From a virus, in IMG/VR virus record IMGVR_UViG_3300007609_001079, positions 37,662 to 101,661 of that record: DNA of 64,000 nt. One strand, given 5' to 3'. The notes under the pieces are model-generated. The model was not told the origin of the DNA. It saw nothing but the letters and a program-made list of their open reading frames with translations, and made no database searches. Below are positions 42,374 to 50,680 of the stretch, one piece after another (within the stretch, counting starts at the first letter, position 1; each line of letters begins with the position of its first letter). A program made the translations under genes and the position numbers.

Positions 42374-44137
42374 TTACATTAAGCTTTTATAACCATGTTC
42401 TTTATTAACACGTTTAATATTATCGGTTAATCTTTTTGATATTGTTTCAATTTTTTCAAAAAAAGTATCTAAATTAGAATCATCTATTTTTTTAATTTGA
42501 TTAATATATTCTCTTAAAGTTTTAACTTCAGTTGCATAATTAGTATCTATTAGAGCTTTATTTATAAATGAATCTTTTTCTGCCAATTTTTTATTTAACT
42601 CATCACGTAATAATTCTAATTCAGCAACGTATGCGGTTTGATGTAATGTCTTGGATATAAATGAATCCTTTTCAGCTAATTTTTTATTTAATTCATCTCT
42701 GATTAATTCAAGTTCCTTAACGTATCCTGTTTCGTGTAATGTCTTGGATATAAATGAATCCTTTTCAGCTAATTTTTTATTTAACTTATCTCGTTCTATT
42801 TCAACCTCGATTATATACTCTTGTTGTTTTTTAATATGCTCTTTTTGTGCACCAATTGTTTCTATTGCTTTATCACCAACATCATCTTTTAAAGTTTGAT
42901 ATTTTAAATACCACTCCAAATCACTAAATTCAGGGTATATATCAAAAAAAGATTCTTCTCTGATTTTATCCAATTTAACATTATAATCAATAAATTCTTT
43001 TAATTTTTCTGTATCACCATCTTCCTTTAGATATTTTATTACTTTTTTAAATTCATTAATAGATAATGCAGAACTTTTCAGAGTTTCTAACCAAGATATA
43101 TGTTCATTATATAATTTAGTTAATCTATCTTTATGGTGCTTAGGTAAATTACGTATATCATATGCATGTGGTTCTGTTAATAAATTTATCTTTATATCAT
43201 TTGGTAATATAAATTTCTTAGTAACCCATTCTCTATGAAATTCCAATATATTGTAAACATTTAAAATACCAATTGTTGGTATTATTTCAAAATTCACATC
43301 TGGCATTTCTTTTAGTAGTTTTTTTCTATTATTAACTACATCTTTCCATACTATATTTTTTCGTTGATATTCTCCTTGCTTATATGATGCGTCTAAGCTT
43401 GCTCCAATGTTTACAAACTGAAAGTTTTTCCATAATGAAATAATATCTTTATTTTTATAATTTAATGATGAAAAATTTGTATTATATGTTAATCGTATAT
43501 TTTTACTATATCCCATTTCTATCGCAGCTTCTAAAATCTTATAATGATTATCTTGCATGAGTGGTTCTCCCCCTGCAAAAAATATTTCATCAACATGTGG
43601 AATAGAATCTACAATAAACATCATCGTTTCAGCAGATATGGATTCTTTATAAACATCAACCTTTTCTTTTGGCTTAATACCCAACTTAACTTCATCAGAA
43701 TACCAAGATGTTGAAAATGTAGAATTACATATTCTACATTTTAAATTACATTTATTATCAAATCTAATATCTAACCTTTTTGGTTCAATTGATTTTAGTG
43801 AAAAATCTTCATTAGTATTTTCTAAAACTTTATCAATATATTTACCATAGAATTCATTATGAAATTGCCTATAACTTTCATTCTTTGATATTTTTTCTTG
43901 CTTCCAACAGGAACCACACTCTTTTGCTTTTTCACCATTAAATAATTTATATCTTAATAATTTAGCATTTTCGGAATTATATATTTCTTCAATAGTACCA
44001 TCATTTAGATTACCAAATGGATTATATCGTGTGTAAGTACAACATGGCATTACTTCTTTACTAACACCAAAATGAATTTCTGTCCATGGTGCAATACAAA
44101 ATGTATCTTTAAAATATTTCTTACCCTTTAAACTCAT
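42374..44137 (-). CDS. Radical SAM protein with coiled-coil tail
   Basis: 587 aa. The cluster motif CNLKCRIC (C130, C134, C137) and FAGGEPLM (the GGE motif) identify a radical SAM enzyme. An N-terminal extension has further Cys (C14, C32-C33, C74, C77), likely ligands of an auxiliary Fe-S cluster or zinc. The same arrangement is found in 59710-60756. The C-terminal ~150 residues are a coiled coil built of three 31-residue repeats (LNKKLAEKDSFISKTL). It possibly modifies a peptide or a glycan, with the coil serving as a docking or oligomerisation arm. The substrate is unknown. Confidence 0.85.
   Translation of the reverse strand: MSLKGKKYFKDTFCIAPWTEIHFGVSKEVMPCCTYTRYNPFGNLNDGTIEEIYNSENAKLLRYKLFNGEKAKECGSCWKQEKISKNESYRQFHNEFYGKYIDKVLENTNEDFSLKSIEPKRLDIRFDNKCNLKCRICNSTFSTSWYSDEVKLGIKPKEKVDVYKESISAETMMFIVDSIPHVDEIFFAGGEPLMQDNHYKILEAAIEMGYSKNIRLTYNTNFSSLNYKNKDIISLWKNFQFVNIGASLDASYKQGEYQRKNIVWKDVVNNRKKLLKEMPDVNFEIIPTIGILNVYNILEFHREWVTKKFILPNDIKINLLTEPHAYDIRNLPKHHKDRLTKLYNEHISWLETLKSSALSINEFKKVIKYLKEDGDTEKLKEFIDYNVKLDKIREESFFDIYPEFSDLEWYLKYQTLKDDVGDKAIETIGAQKEHIKKQQEYIIEVEIERDKLNKKLAEKDSFISKTLHETGYVKELELIRDELNKKLAEKDSFISKTLHQTAYVAELELLRDELNKKLAEKDSFINKALIDTNYATEVKTLREYINQIKKIDDSNLDTFFEKIETISKRLTDNIKRVNKEHGYKSLM
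42552..42840 (-). repeat. 93-bp tandem repeats encoding coiled coil
   Basis: Three copies with an exact 93-bp (31-codon) period, phased at 42564, 42657 and 42750. Copies two and three share about 50 identical bases. They encode repeats with the core NKKLAEKDSFI. Confidence 0.85.
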
Positions 44138-45516
44138 TTTAAATTATCTAACCTCAGTATTTCATTTTTTATTTTTATATTCCACGGACCCCAAGTTATA
44201 TTATCCAATAACCACTTTCTATAATAAGGTGGTATTGATGCAACTGGTTTGCCCGAGTATTTGCCAAAGGTCATATAAACTTTTTCTATATCACCATCTT
44301 CGTTTTTCTTTTCTGAAAGATTTATACCTCCTTCTAAGTGAACACCAATTTCGTGCATTGGAATACCAGTAATCTGTTTTTTATTCTCTCCATAAAGTTC
44401 CCAATTTTCATCACCATCTTGCTTGTAATAAAGTTCTTCTACTTTTCCGAACTTTTCTACCGAACCCACGAAATCTACCACCAAACAATCTTTCTTGTTC
44501 TCGTGGATACGAGTTCCTCTACCAACAAACTGATACCACCAAGAAATAGAGGCAGTGGGTCTTCCTGTAATCAAACAATCCAATTCTGGATAATCGAATC
44601 CAACCGTTAGTACGTTCACTTGTACGATAACTCGTGTTTTCTGAGAACGGAAATCTTCTATGATTCTTCTTCGTTCATCTTTAGAAGTACCACCATGAAC
44701 TACTTCAGCATTTGGAATTCTGCCAGCAAGTTGGGTAGCCTGTTCTATCGTTGGTACCGCAACTAAGATAGATTTTCTATCAACTAATTCGGCAACTTTC
44801 TTTACAATTTTATTACCAATGTTTTGGTTTTCATAAGAACGAGCAATTGAATCATTGGTATATTCAGCACCACTTGAATTATAAACAAGAGCACCAGTAT
44901 CAAAATCATAAGATTGATAAACAAGTGGTGTCCAATATCCTAACTTGACAATATCTTGAATCTGTGAAACATGTAGAATAAACTTAAAGAACATTCCATG
45001 TTTACTTCGATTGGTTAACATTACCAACTTCGAGAAAGGACCAGCATCTCCCATATTGGTTTGTAACTTTAAAGGAGTTGCAGTTAATCCAAGAACGTGG
45101 GTTGCTTTCATTCCATCAACGAATCTCCTTAGTTGTCCTGATTTAGCACGTGGGTATCTATCACATTCATCAATAATGATTTTAGTTACCCCCATCTCTC
45201 TAAATTTACTCGCTATCTTAATGATAGAACCAATGGTTGCATAGGTAACATCACCAAGTTCTTTACTTCCCATAGAAGCAGAATAAATCGAAGCTTCACC
45301 ACCAAGAGTGATAAACTTATCATAGTTTTGTTCTAATAATTCTTTGGAAGGTTGTAAGACAAGAAGTTTTTCACCAAGTTCTTTAGCAATAGCAGCGATA
45401 ACAATCGATTTACCGAAAGCCGTTGGGGCAACGATAATCGATGGTTTCATCTTTTTAGTTCTAAAGAACTCTACACCGATTGCCACCGGCTCTACTTGGT
45501 TTTCACGTAACTTCAA
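44134..45516 (-). CDS. SF2 DNA helicase (UvsW-like) with C-terminal DUF3820-like domain
   Basis: 460 aa. Motif I APTAFGKS (30-37), motif II DECD (116-119), motif III TATP, motif VI-like QFVGRGTRIHE. The order and spacing fit the RecG/UvsW-type branch of COG1061 helicases that remodel recombination forks. The C-terminal FGKYSGKP...IPPYYRKWLL is a DUF3820-like module, usually found on exonuclease-related proteins. The start is TTG at 45516, overlapping the TGA of the sulfotransferase gene (TTGA); no other start precedes the needed N-terminal strand. Confidence 0.82.
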   Translation of the reverse strand: MKLRENQVEPVAIGVEFFRTKKMKPSIIVAPTAFGKSIVIAAIAKELGEKLLVLQPSKELLEQNYDKFITLGGEASIYSASMGSKELGDVTYATIGSIIKIASKFREMGVTKIIIDECDRYPRAKSGQLRRFVDGMKATHVLGLTATPLKLQTNMGDAGPFSKLVMLTNRSKHGMFFKFILHVSQIQDIVKLGYWTPLVYQSYDFDTGALVYNSSGAEYTNDSIARSYENQNIGNKIVKKVAELVDRKSILVAVPTIEQATQLAGRIPNAEVVHGGTSKDERRRIIEDFRSQKTRVIVQVNVLTVGFDYPELDCLITGRPTASISWWYQFVGRGTRIHENKKDCLVVDFVGSVEKFGKVEELYYKQDGDENWELYGENKKQITGIPMHEIGVHLEGGINLSEKKNEDGDIEKVYMTFGKYSGKPVASIPPYYRKWLLDNITWGPWNIKIKNEILRLDNLK

Positions 45517-46022
45517 ATTATATTATTTTTTTTAGATAAACTTCTAAATCTATCATCGGAATCCACATCGTATATATCTTCATAGTAAATTATATCTATA
45601 TTAAGTACCAAACTCAACTTTTTCAAATTAGAATTTAAATTTAATATAGTATTATATACTTCATTTAAATTAGGAGTTGATTCCCATATATATTTATCAT
45701 GTTTTGAAATTCCATTTGATAAATTCCATTGTAGAAATGCGTAACTTTTTGCACATTCTAATAAATCTCTCCTACTTAATAATATTATTTCATCAAATTT
45801 CTTAGAATATTTTACATAAAATTCTATAATATCACTTACCCTTGGTTGCCCTATTAATGATTTAACAATATAATCATCATCATTATCTAACCAATTATAA
45901 TCAGTATGATTTTTTTCAAATGAAAATGGCTCATCATACTTTTTTAAATTCCTTTTCAATGATATATCATTCAAAAGTGATGTAGAACCTGTTCGTGGTA
46001 ATGATATTATTAAAACCTTCAT
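45513..46022 (-). CDS. Sulfotransferase-like protein
   Basis: 169 aa. SLPRTGSTSLL (7-17) is a PAPS 5'-phosphosulfate loop, and LSRRDLLECAKSYAF (about 86-100) fits the 3'-phosphate motif. It is shorter than Stf0-type sulfotransferases, so it may be a reduced catalytic core. It is different in sequence from the protein at 15341-15904. It is coupled to the helicase gene by TTGA and to the 72-aa gene by a 4-nt overlap. Confidence 0.7.
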   Translation of the reverse strand: MKVLIISLPRTGSTSLLNDISLKRNLKKYDEPFSFEKNHTDYNWLDNDDDYIVKSLIGQPRVSDIIEFYVKYSKKFDEIILLSRRDLLECAKSYAFLQWNLSNGISKHDKYIWESTPNLNEVYNTILNLNSNLKKLSLVLNIDIIYYEDIYDVDSDDRFRSLSKKNNII

Positions 46023-46237
46023 TTGAGTTTATACTTTTTTTCAAATTTTTCTTTGAAAGAATTACCAACACCAATATCAAGAATTTCGTTTTCATGTGGT
46101 ATTGGTGGTTTTCTTTTATTACCATCGATGATATCATCAACTCGTATGTTAGTAAATATATCTAATTGAATTTTAGAGTTTTTTCTCGGGCCTTTGTGAA
46201 CCACTATTGTTGGTGGAGTTTCGTTTATATTGGCCAT
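46019..46237 (-). CDS. Small protein, unknown
   Basis: 72 aa from the ATG at 46237, 1 nt after the stop of the 2OG-oxygenase gene. It is basic and Pro/Lys-rich at the N-terminus (TPPTIVVHKGPRKNSKIQL). Not recognised. Wedged between an oxygenase and a sulfotransferase gene, it could be a partner or a substrate of modifying enzymes; this is only inference from position. Confidence 0.6.
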   Translation of the reverse strand: MANINETPPTIVVHKGPRKNSKIQLDIFTNIRVDDIIDGNKRKPPIPHENEILDIGVGNSFKEKFEKKYKLK

Positions 46238-46238
46238 T

Positions 46239-46802
46239 TTACAATAATGTTTTTTTAGTCTTATATGATACCGATGAAATAATCCCACCAATAACCCTAC
46301 GATTAATAGTTGATGTTGGGTTCACCTTTGGTAAATGTTTTAAATCAGATGGAAATATCAATAAATCCCCAACCTCCGGTAACATTGAGATGGTTTCATT
46401 ATCATCTTTAAAGTAGATATAACCATCATCCTGTTTTAAATTATTTGGCATACTAACATAATATACGTATGTCCATTCTCCTATCGTATTTAAATTATTC
46501 ATACGTAAATGATTATGATAATCAATTCCTTCAGGGGAATCTTTATCTACAATGTAAACCCAATTTTTAAAAGTGTAAATTAATTCATTTGTTTTGTAAA
46601 TATCTTTTTTTATTATATCAATTATTTGTTTATTGATATCATCAATGAGACCACCATGGATAACAACATCTGATTGTATTCTTGGGGAAATGTTTCCATT
46701 TTTATTATCGGTAATTGCAAGTGAATCTAAAGTAACATTATAATCAACTTCTAATGATAACTTTTCAAAATCAGAATCCAATTTATACTTTCGTATATCC
46801 AT
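46239..46802 (-). CDS. 2-oxoglutarate/Fe(II) oxygenase-like protein
   Basis: 187 aa. The distal part has the double-stranded beta-helix pattern of phage 2OG-Fe(II) oxygenases: HNH (96-98), EWTYVYYVSMP, PEVGDLLIFPSDLKH (His156) and NRRVIGGI (Arg for 2-oxoglutarate, 168/169). The first metal motif is HxH-like rather than the usual HxD, so the metal ligands need checking. It is likely to hydroxylate a protein, nucleic acid base or small molecule. The start overlaps the stop of the 54-aa basic gene (TAATG). Confidence 0.65.
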   Translation of the reverse strand: MDIRKYKLDSDFEKLSLEVDYNVTLDSLAITDNKNGNISPRIQSDVVIHGGLIDDINKQIIDIIKKDIYKTNELIYTFKNWVYIVDKDSPEGIDYHNHLRMNNLNTIGEWTYVYYVSMPNNLKQDDGYIYFKDDNETISMLPEVGDLLIFPSDLKHLPKVNPTSTINRRVIGGIISSVSYKTKKTLL

Positions 46803-46966
46803 TATAACTTATTATCATGATGTCTTGATTTAATCTTTTGGTATTTCTTACGAAGTCTTTTCATATCCGAAAATCTTCTTTTTTGTATTGTTTCTTTTAT
46901 CGCATTAATACCACTTCTTCTACTTCTTGCTCTTTTTGATTTTTGTAATCTTTCTGCTCTACTCAT
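46802..46966 (-). CDS. Small Arg/Lys-rich basic protein
   Basis: 54 aa. It is extremely basic (RSRRSGINAIKETIQKRRFS, then MKRLRKKYQKIKSRHHDNKL). It may bind nucleic acid, or may be a peptide substrate. Its stop overlaps the ATG of the 2OG-oxygenase gene and it begins 11 nt after the methyltransferase stop, so it is embedded in a run of modifying-enzyme genes. Confidence 0.65.
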   Translation of the reverse strand: MSRAERLQKSKRARSRRSGINAIKETIQKRRFSDMKRLRKKYQKIKSRHHDNKL

Positions 46967-46977
46967 AATTTATTAAT

Positions 46978-47553
46978 TTATAAAAGGTTAAATTGATAAT
47001 TATTTGTTATTTCATATAATGAAATTTTATTATTATTTTTTAAACAATCCAAATAGTTAAATTCTATTATTTTATTAAATGCTATTTTATTTTTAAAACT
47101 ATGAATTGCATTGGTAACTGTATTAAATTGGGTATCATCAAATACAATATATTTAATTTCCATTTTGCTAGCTAATAAAATATCATTAACTACACAATTA
47201 AATTCATGACACCCATCGATAAAAATTAAATCAAATTTATTTTTATATAATTTGTAATTAATCTTATTTGATTCTGAGTGTAAAAAATTAAATTTATCTA
47301 CATATTTTTCTTTTAGTAATCTTGAACATTCAAGTGTATAATCAGTATCAACTTTATCAACGCTAGTTATATTAACCCCATACATATCTAATAATAGATG
47401 TGATGTGTGTCCTGCATTAAATCCTATTTCAAATAGGGATTTAAATTTAGTATAATTATAAACCTTATTCCAAAATTTACTATAATTACCATCTATGGTT
47501 GGATACCACTTTAAATCGTAATTATTAGAAATTTTAGATGGAGGCCATTTCAT
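46978..47553 (-). CDS. Class I SAM-dependent methyltransferase
   Basis: 191 aa. Motif I is FEIGFNAGHTS (41-51), motif II-like SVDKVDTDYT, and FDLIFIDGCHEF (about 108-119) carries the DxCH-type acidic loop seen in the Methyltransf_24/SAM-binding family. The acceptor cannot be deduced; members act on sugars, small molecules or proteins. It sits 17 nt after the UV-endonuclease gene in the same operon. Confidence 0.75.
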   Translation of the reverse strand: MKWPPSKISNNYDLKWYPTIDGNYSKFWNKVYNYTKFKSLFEIGFNAGHTSHLLLDMYGVNITSVDKVDTDYTLECSRLLKEKYVDKFNFLHSESNKINYKLYKNKFDLIFIDGCHEFNCVVNDILLASKMEIKYIVFDDTQFNTVTNAIHSFKNKIAFNKIIEFNYLDCLKNNNKISLYEITNNYQFNLL

Positions 47554-47570
47554 AATTTATCTTTTTTGAA

Positions 47571-48518
47571 TTATATATAACTCTCTACATTCAACAACCC
47601 ACTATATTCACATCTCGTTTTACCAACGAAAGGTAGGATTGATAATTCTTTTGCTTTTGCTTCTACCATCACATCCACCACATTACCATATAAGTTAGGT
47701 AATGATTTAATATAATCCGAGTGTGCTTGTGGTTTTAGTTTTGAGTTTTCTTCGTGTAATGCTTTACTCTCTGAATAATGAACTTCAGGTGTAATACCCT
47801 CAGGCCACGTTGTCATAGCAAGCTCCAATGCTTCTTGTTCAGATAAATCACCAGTACAAAATTGGTGATGATGATAATCAAAGACGATTGGAATACCGAT
47901 ACGTTCGTGAATATACATTAAATCTTTTACTGAATACATTGAAGATTTATCATCGTTCTCAATGGTTAAACGAGATTTAACTGCGTCTGATAATCTTTCA
48001 AAGTTGGTACAGAATCTATCCATAGCAGATTGTTTATCACCATACGCACCATTACAATGAATGTTAAGATTATTGTAAGGAGAACGTTCTAATCCCATCA
48101 TATCGAATATCTTACCATGAATCTCTAAATCAGTAATAGTATTTTTTACCACATTCTCACGTGGAGATACCAATACATTAAACGGACCAGGATGTGCATT
48201 GACGCGAATACCATTTTGTTTGGCATAGTTACCACAGGCTTGCAATACTATTTCTATTCGTTTGTAGTAGGGGGAGTTTTCGATTCCATATTCCGAAGCC
48301 CATGGAAACATATCAGATGATACTCGAAAGAACTTAATACCTTTACGATTATTCCATTGGAGTATCTTAAATAAATCTCGCGCGTTTTGCAAACCAAGTT
48401 CACCTGCGTATTCAACACCCTTCTCCAAGAATGTTTTTTTAATCATTGAACGATTGGTTGTTACTTTTGGTTTTTGAGAACCAAGTGTCATGTTAATACA
48501 AGCGTATCCTAAATTCAT
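47571..48518 (-). CDS. uvsE: UV damage endonuclease (UvdE/UVDE)
   Basis: 315 aa. It shows the TIM-barrel UVDE pattern: GYACINMTL at the N-terminus, FFRVSSDMFPWAS, NAHPGPFNVLVSP, LNIHCNGAYGDK, LTIENDDKSS, FDYHHHQF, EVHYSESK. The His/Asp/Glu metal ligands of those strands are present. It nicks DNA 5' of UV photoproducts and can act on other lesions, giving repair that does not need host UvrABC, useful to a phage in sunlit water. Host-type promoter 48545-48576 lies 26 nt upstream; the operon continues to metK. Confidence 0.93.
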   Translation of the reverse strand: MNLGYACINMTLGSQKPKVTTNRSMIKKTFLEKGVEYAGELGLQNARDLFKILQWNNRKGIKFFRVSSDMFPWASEYGIENSPYYKRIEIVLQACGNYAKQNGIRVNAHPGPFNVLVSPRENVVKNTITDLEIHGKIFDMMGLERSPYNNLNIHCNGAYGDKQSAMDRFCTNFERLSDAVKSRLTIENDDKSSMYSVKDLMYIHERIGIPIVFDYHHHQFCTGDLSEQEALELAMTTWPEGITPEVHYSESKALHEENSKLKPQAHSDYIKSLPNLYGNVVDVMVEAKAKELSILPFVGKTRCEYSGLLNVESYI

Positions 48519-48544
48519 AATTTGTAGTTTTAAATTTTATACTA

Positions 48545-48576
48545 CTAATATACGAAAATTATTTTAAATATCCAAA
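48545..48576 (-). promoter_or_regulatory. Host-type promoter for UvdE-metK operon
   Basis: TTTG (48573-48576), a 20-bp spacer ending in TTTCG, TATATTAG (48545-48552). Confidence 0.7.
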
Positions 48577-48580
48577 TTTA

Positions 48581-49879
48581 TTAGTAAGTTTTTGATGTAA
48601 AATCATCTGGGTAGTTTTCATCTTGAAATTTCTTTAACGTAGAACGAGAACCTCCTCTAAAGTTTATCCAATGATTGATTGCAGCTCTATCGTTTATCCA
48701 TCTTTCTTTTTTACTCCAATCAAACCATGGGTGGTAGTAATAGGCACGACCCTCATACGGAGATTTCCAACCACCATTTTCATACCACTCTCGTTTTTCT
48801 TCTTCAGAAATTACACCATCTCCATCAGTATCAGCCAATAGTTCATCTTCGGTAATAATACCATCTCCATCCAAGTCTAAATGTTTATTGTATTTATCTT
48901 CTTTATATTTTTCAGCAGCTTCTCTCAGAGCTTCATTTGGTTCATCTTCCTCATCATCCCATTCTAAATCATCTAAACCATCGTTAAGAGTATTATCCCA
49001 TAAATTAGATTCTTCAGATAATTCATCACTATCATCACTTTCACCATAGAGTTCTCGTTTCTGAACTACTTTCTTTTTATCTTTCTCACCCTTATCTACT
49101 TTAACTGCATTGTTAAATGCAATAACCAAAGTTACAGCAAGTGGGTCAAATACAAAAATGATAATCAAGATAAACCAATTGATAATATCCGTCATTGGTT
49201 TATCCAATAAAGTAGAAAGATATTGGAGAGGTCCTAATTCAGAACTTGCTTCAGTATCAGTATCTAACTCTAATATTTTTAATTGTATAGATTGTAGGGA
49301 ATCTGCAGCAACTTCTCGTTTTGCTTGAACCTCTTTTCTGTTTTGTTCCTCTACTTCAATTCTTTTTTGAGATAAACGAAGTTCGGTAGTTGATATCGTA
49401 TTTCTAAATCCAGTTGATGAGGTCGTATCTCTAACTTGTATACCTGATGTTTTAGCATTGGATAATGTACTAATGTTATTAGATATTCGTTCTAATTCAG
49501 TATCATATCTTGTAACATCATCACCCCAAAACTTTTCTTTTTGTTGTAAGAATTCTTTTTGTTTAGATGATACGTTGTATTGATTTAAGGTATCTTGAAA
49601 TGCAGCAGTTAAGAACCCGTAGATACCTAATGAAGTAATCAGTACCAAAATCAAGGTACCGATGATTAGATATGTTCTTAGAATTTTATTTATGTTATCC
49701 CAATAGTTGTATAGATAACCTGCAACAATTAATTTGGCGAACTCCAATGAAGATGCCATAATAATTACTGAAGTTGCAGCACCAGCAAATAGTTTTGATA
49801 AACCTGTTACTGAGAAGAATGCAGCGTTAAATGCTACAAACAATGCTGATAATCCTAATAAAAGGGTTCTAAATTTCAT
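48581..49879 (-). CDS. Multi-pass membrane protein with coiled coil and EF-hands
   Basis: 432 aa. Predicted membrane segments lie at about 5-30, 33-55, 67-92 and 235-262. Between the third and fourth is a ~130-residue coiled coil (residues ~105-215). After the last helix comes a cytoplasmic or exported tail with an acidic run and two perfect calcium loops, DLDGDGIITEDE and DTDGDGVISEEE (about 337-363), followed by an aromatic C-terminus. The topology recalls DUF4407-type phage membrane proteins. Function is unknown; superinfection exclusion or envelope remodelling are possible roles. Confidence 0.75.
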   Translation of the reverse strand: MKFRTLLLGLSALFVAFNAAFFSVTGLSKLFAGAATSVIIMASSLEFAKLIVAGYLYNYWDNINKILRTYLIIGTLILVLITSLGIYGFLTAAFQDTLNQYNVSSKQKEFLQQKEKFWGDDVTRYDTELERISNNISTLSNAKTSGIQVRDTTSSTGFRNTISTTELRLSQKRIEVEEQNRKEVQAKREVAADSLQSIQLKILELDTDTEASSELGPLQYLSTLLDKPMTDIINWFILIIIFVFDPLAVTLVIAFNNAVKVDKGEKDKKKVVQKRELYGESDDSDELSEESNLWDNTLNDGLDDLEWDDEEDEPNEALREAAEKYKEDKYNKHLDLDGDGIITEDELLADTDGDGVISEEEKREWYENGGWKSPYEGRAYYYHPWFDWSKKERWINDRAAINHWINFRGGSRSTLKKFQDENYPDDFTSKTY

Positions 49880-49885
49880 AATGTG

Positions 49886-50065
49886 TTATCCCAAGTCTAT
49901 TAACTCTTGTAACCTTTCTAACCCACCAATGATATTGTTTAGATATTCTGTTGCTTGTTTTGGGTCTGCAGGTCTTTCTCCACTTACCATTTCTTTTACA
50001 ATTCTTGCTCTTGTTGTAAGTGTATCAATCGTATCTCCTGCTCTTTGTTTGTAAACATCTTTCAT
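49886..50065 (-). CDS. Small protein, unknown
   Basis: 59 aa, helical (VYKQRAGDTIDTLTTRARIV, then LNNIIGGLERLQELIDLG). Not recognised. It is followed after 6 nt by the membrane protein gene. A weak late-like motif (AATAAATATG on the plus strand, 50091-50100) lies 25 nt upstream. Confidence 0.65.
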   Translation of the reverse strand: MKDVYKQRAGDTIDTLTTRARIVKEMVSGERPADPKQATEYLNNIIGGLERLQELIDLG

Positions 50066-50104
50066 AACTTCTTGTTGTTTAATGTATAGTAATAAATATG
50101 AGTG

Positions 50105-50178
50105 TATAAAAAAACCCCTCCATATATCATTCTCGGAAGTACCAAATGGTTATGGTACCAAGGATTTTAGGAGAGGTT
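50105..50178 (-). terminator. Branched terminator after hsp20 gene
   Basis: Minus strand: a 9-bp outer stem (50170-50178 with 50113-50121) encloses a second hairpin (GTACC/GGTAC) and is followed by seven T. It lies 25 nt past the hsp20 stop. The enclosed hairpin makes it larger than a standard terminator. Confidence 0.75.
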
Positions 50179-50202
50179 CTTAGTTAAGAATTAGTAAGTA
50201 AT

Positions 50203-50574
50203 TTAATAGGAAATCTTTAAGGTTTTAGATTTTCTTTCGTTTTTCTTATCAATGGTTAAGATTAATAAACCATTCTCGAATTTGGCTTCTGATTTAGTTC
50301 CATCGTAATCAGTACCAACTGTCAAACTTAAATCAATATCTTTTACAAATCGAGAAGTTCCTTCTTCTTTTTTTGCCTTGATTGTGATTTCATCTTCAGT
50401 AACATCAACTTTAATATCCTTTGGATTATGACCAGTAGTGTTGATAGTTACTTTTTGTTTTCCATCTTCTAGAACTTCTGCTTCAAAAGTTCCATAAGTT
50501 CTTGTTGGAGTTGTAAATGGTTCTCTTGTTAAATCATTGATTAGTTTGTCAAAAGTTGTTAATGTTCCGTACAT
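50203..50574 (-). CDS. Small heat shock protein (Hsp20/alpha-crystallin)
   Basis: 123 aa from the ATG at 50574, chosen because AGGA precedes it by ~8 nt; an in-frame ATG at 50604 would add 10 basic residues. The alpha-crystallin domain spans about residues 32-118, with NPKDIKVDVTEDEITIKAKK and the conserved A-x-x-x-N-G-x-L element near 100-110 (AKFENGLLIL). Phage Hsp20 proteins are known in T4-like cyanophages and are thought to protect folding during morphogenesis. It is followed by a branched terminator. Confidence 0.88.
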   Translation of the reverse strand: MYGTLTTFDKLINDLTREPFTTPTRTYGTFEAEVLEDGKQKVTINTTGHNPKDIKVDVTEDEITIKAKKEEGTSRFVKDIDLSLTVGTDYDGTKSEAKFENGLLILTIDKKNERKSKTLKISY

Positions 50575-50667
50575 ATCTTTTTTCCTTTTTAATTTATTAA
50601 ACATTTTATATCTTATATTACCAAATCTATACCAAATTAGTTTTTACAAAATTTTGTCAGTATCGGG

Positions 50668-50680
50668 TGACAAATTGTCA
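50668..50680. promoter_or_regulatory. Palindromic operator-like site upstream of hsp20
   Basis: A 13-bp near-perfect palindrome TGACAAATTGTCA, with a further TTGTCAG half-site at 50654-50660, exactly 21 bp from the TTGTCAG at 50675-50681. It lies between the HD-domain gene stop and the hsp20 start. Confidence 0.45.

Noticed and set aside
42552-42840. CRISPR-like array
   Set aside because: The 93-bp repeats are adjoining coding repeats with no spacers; they encode a coiled coil.
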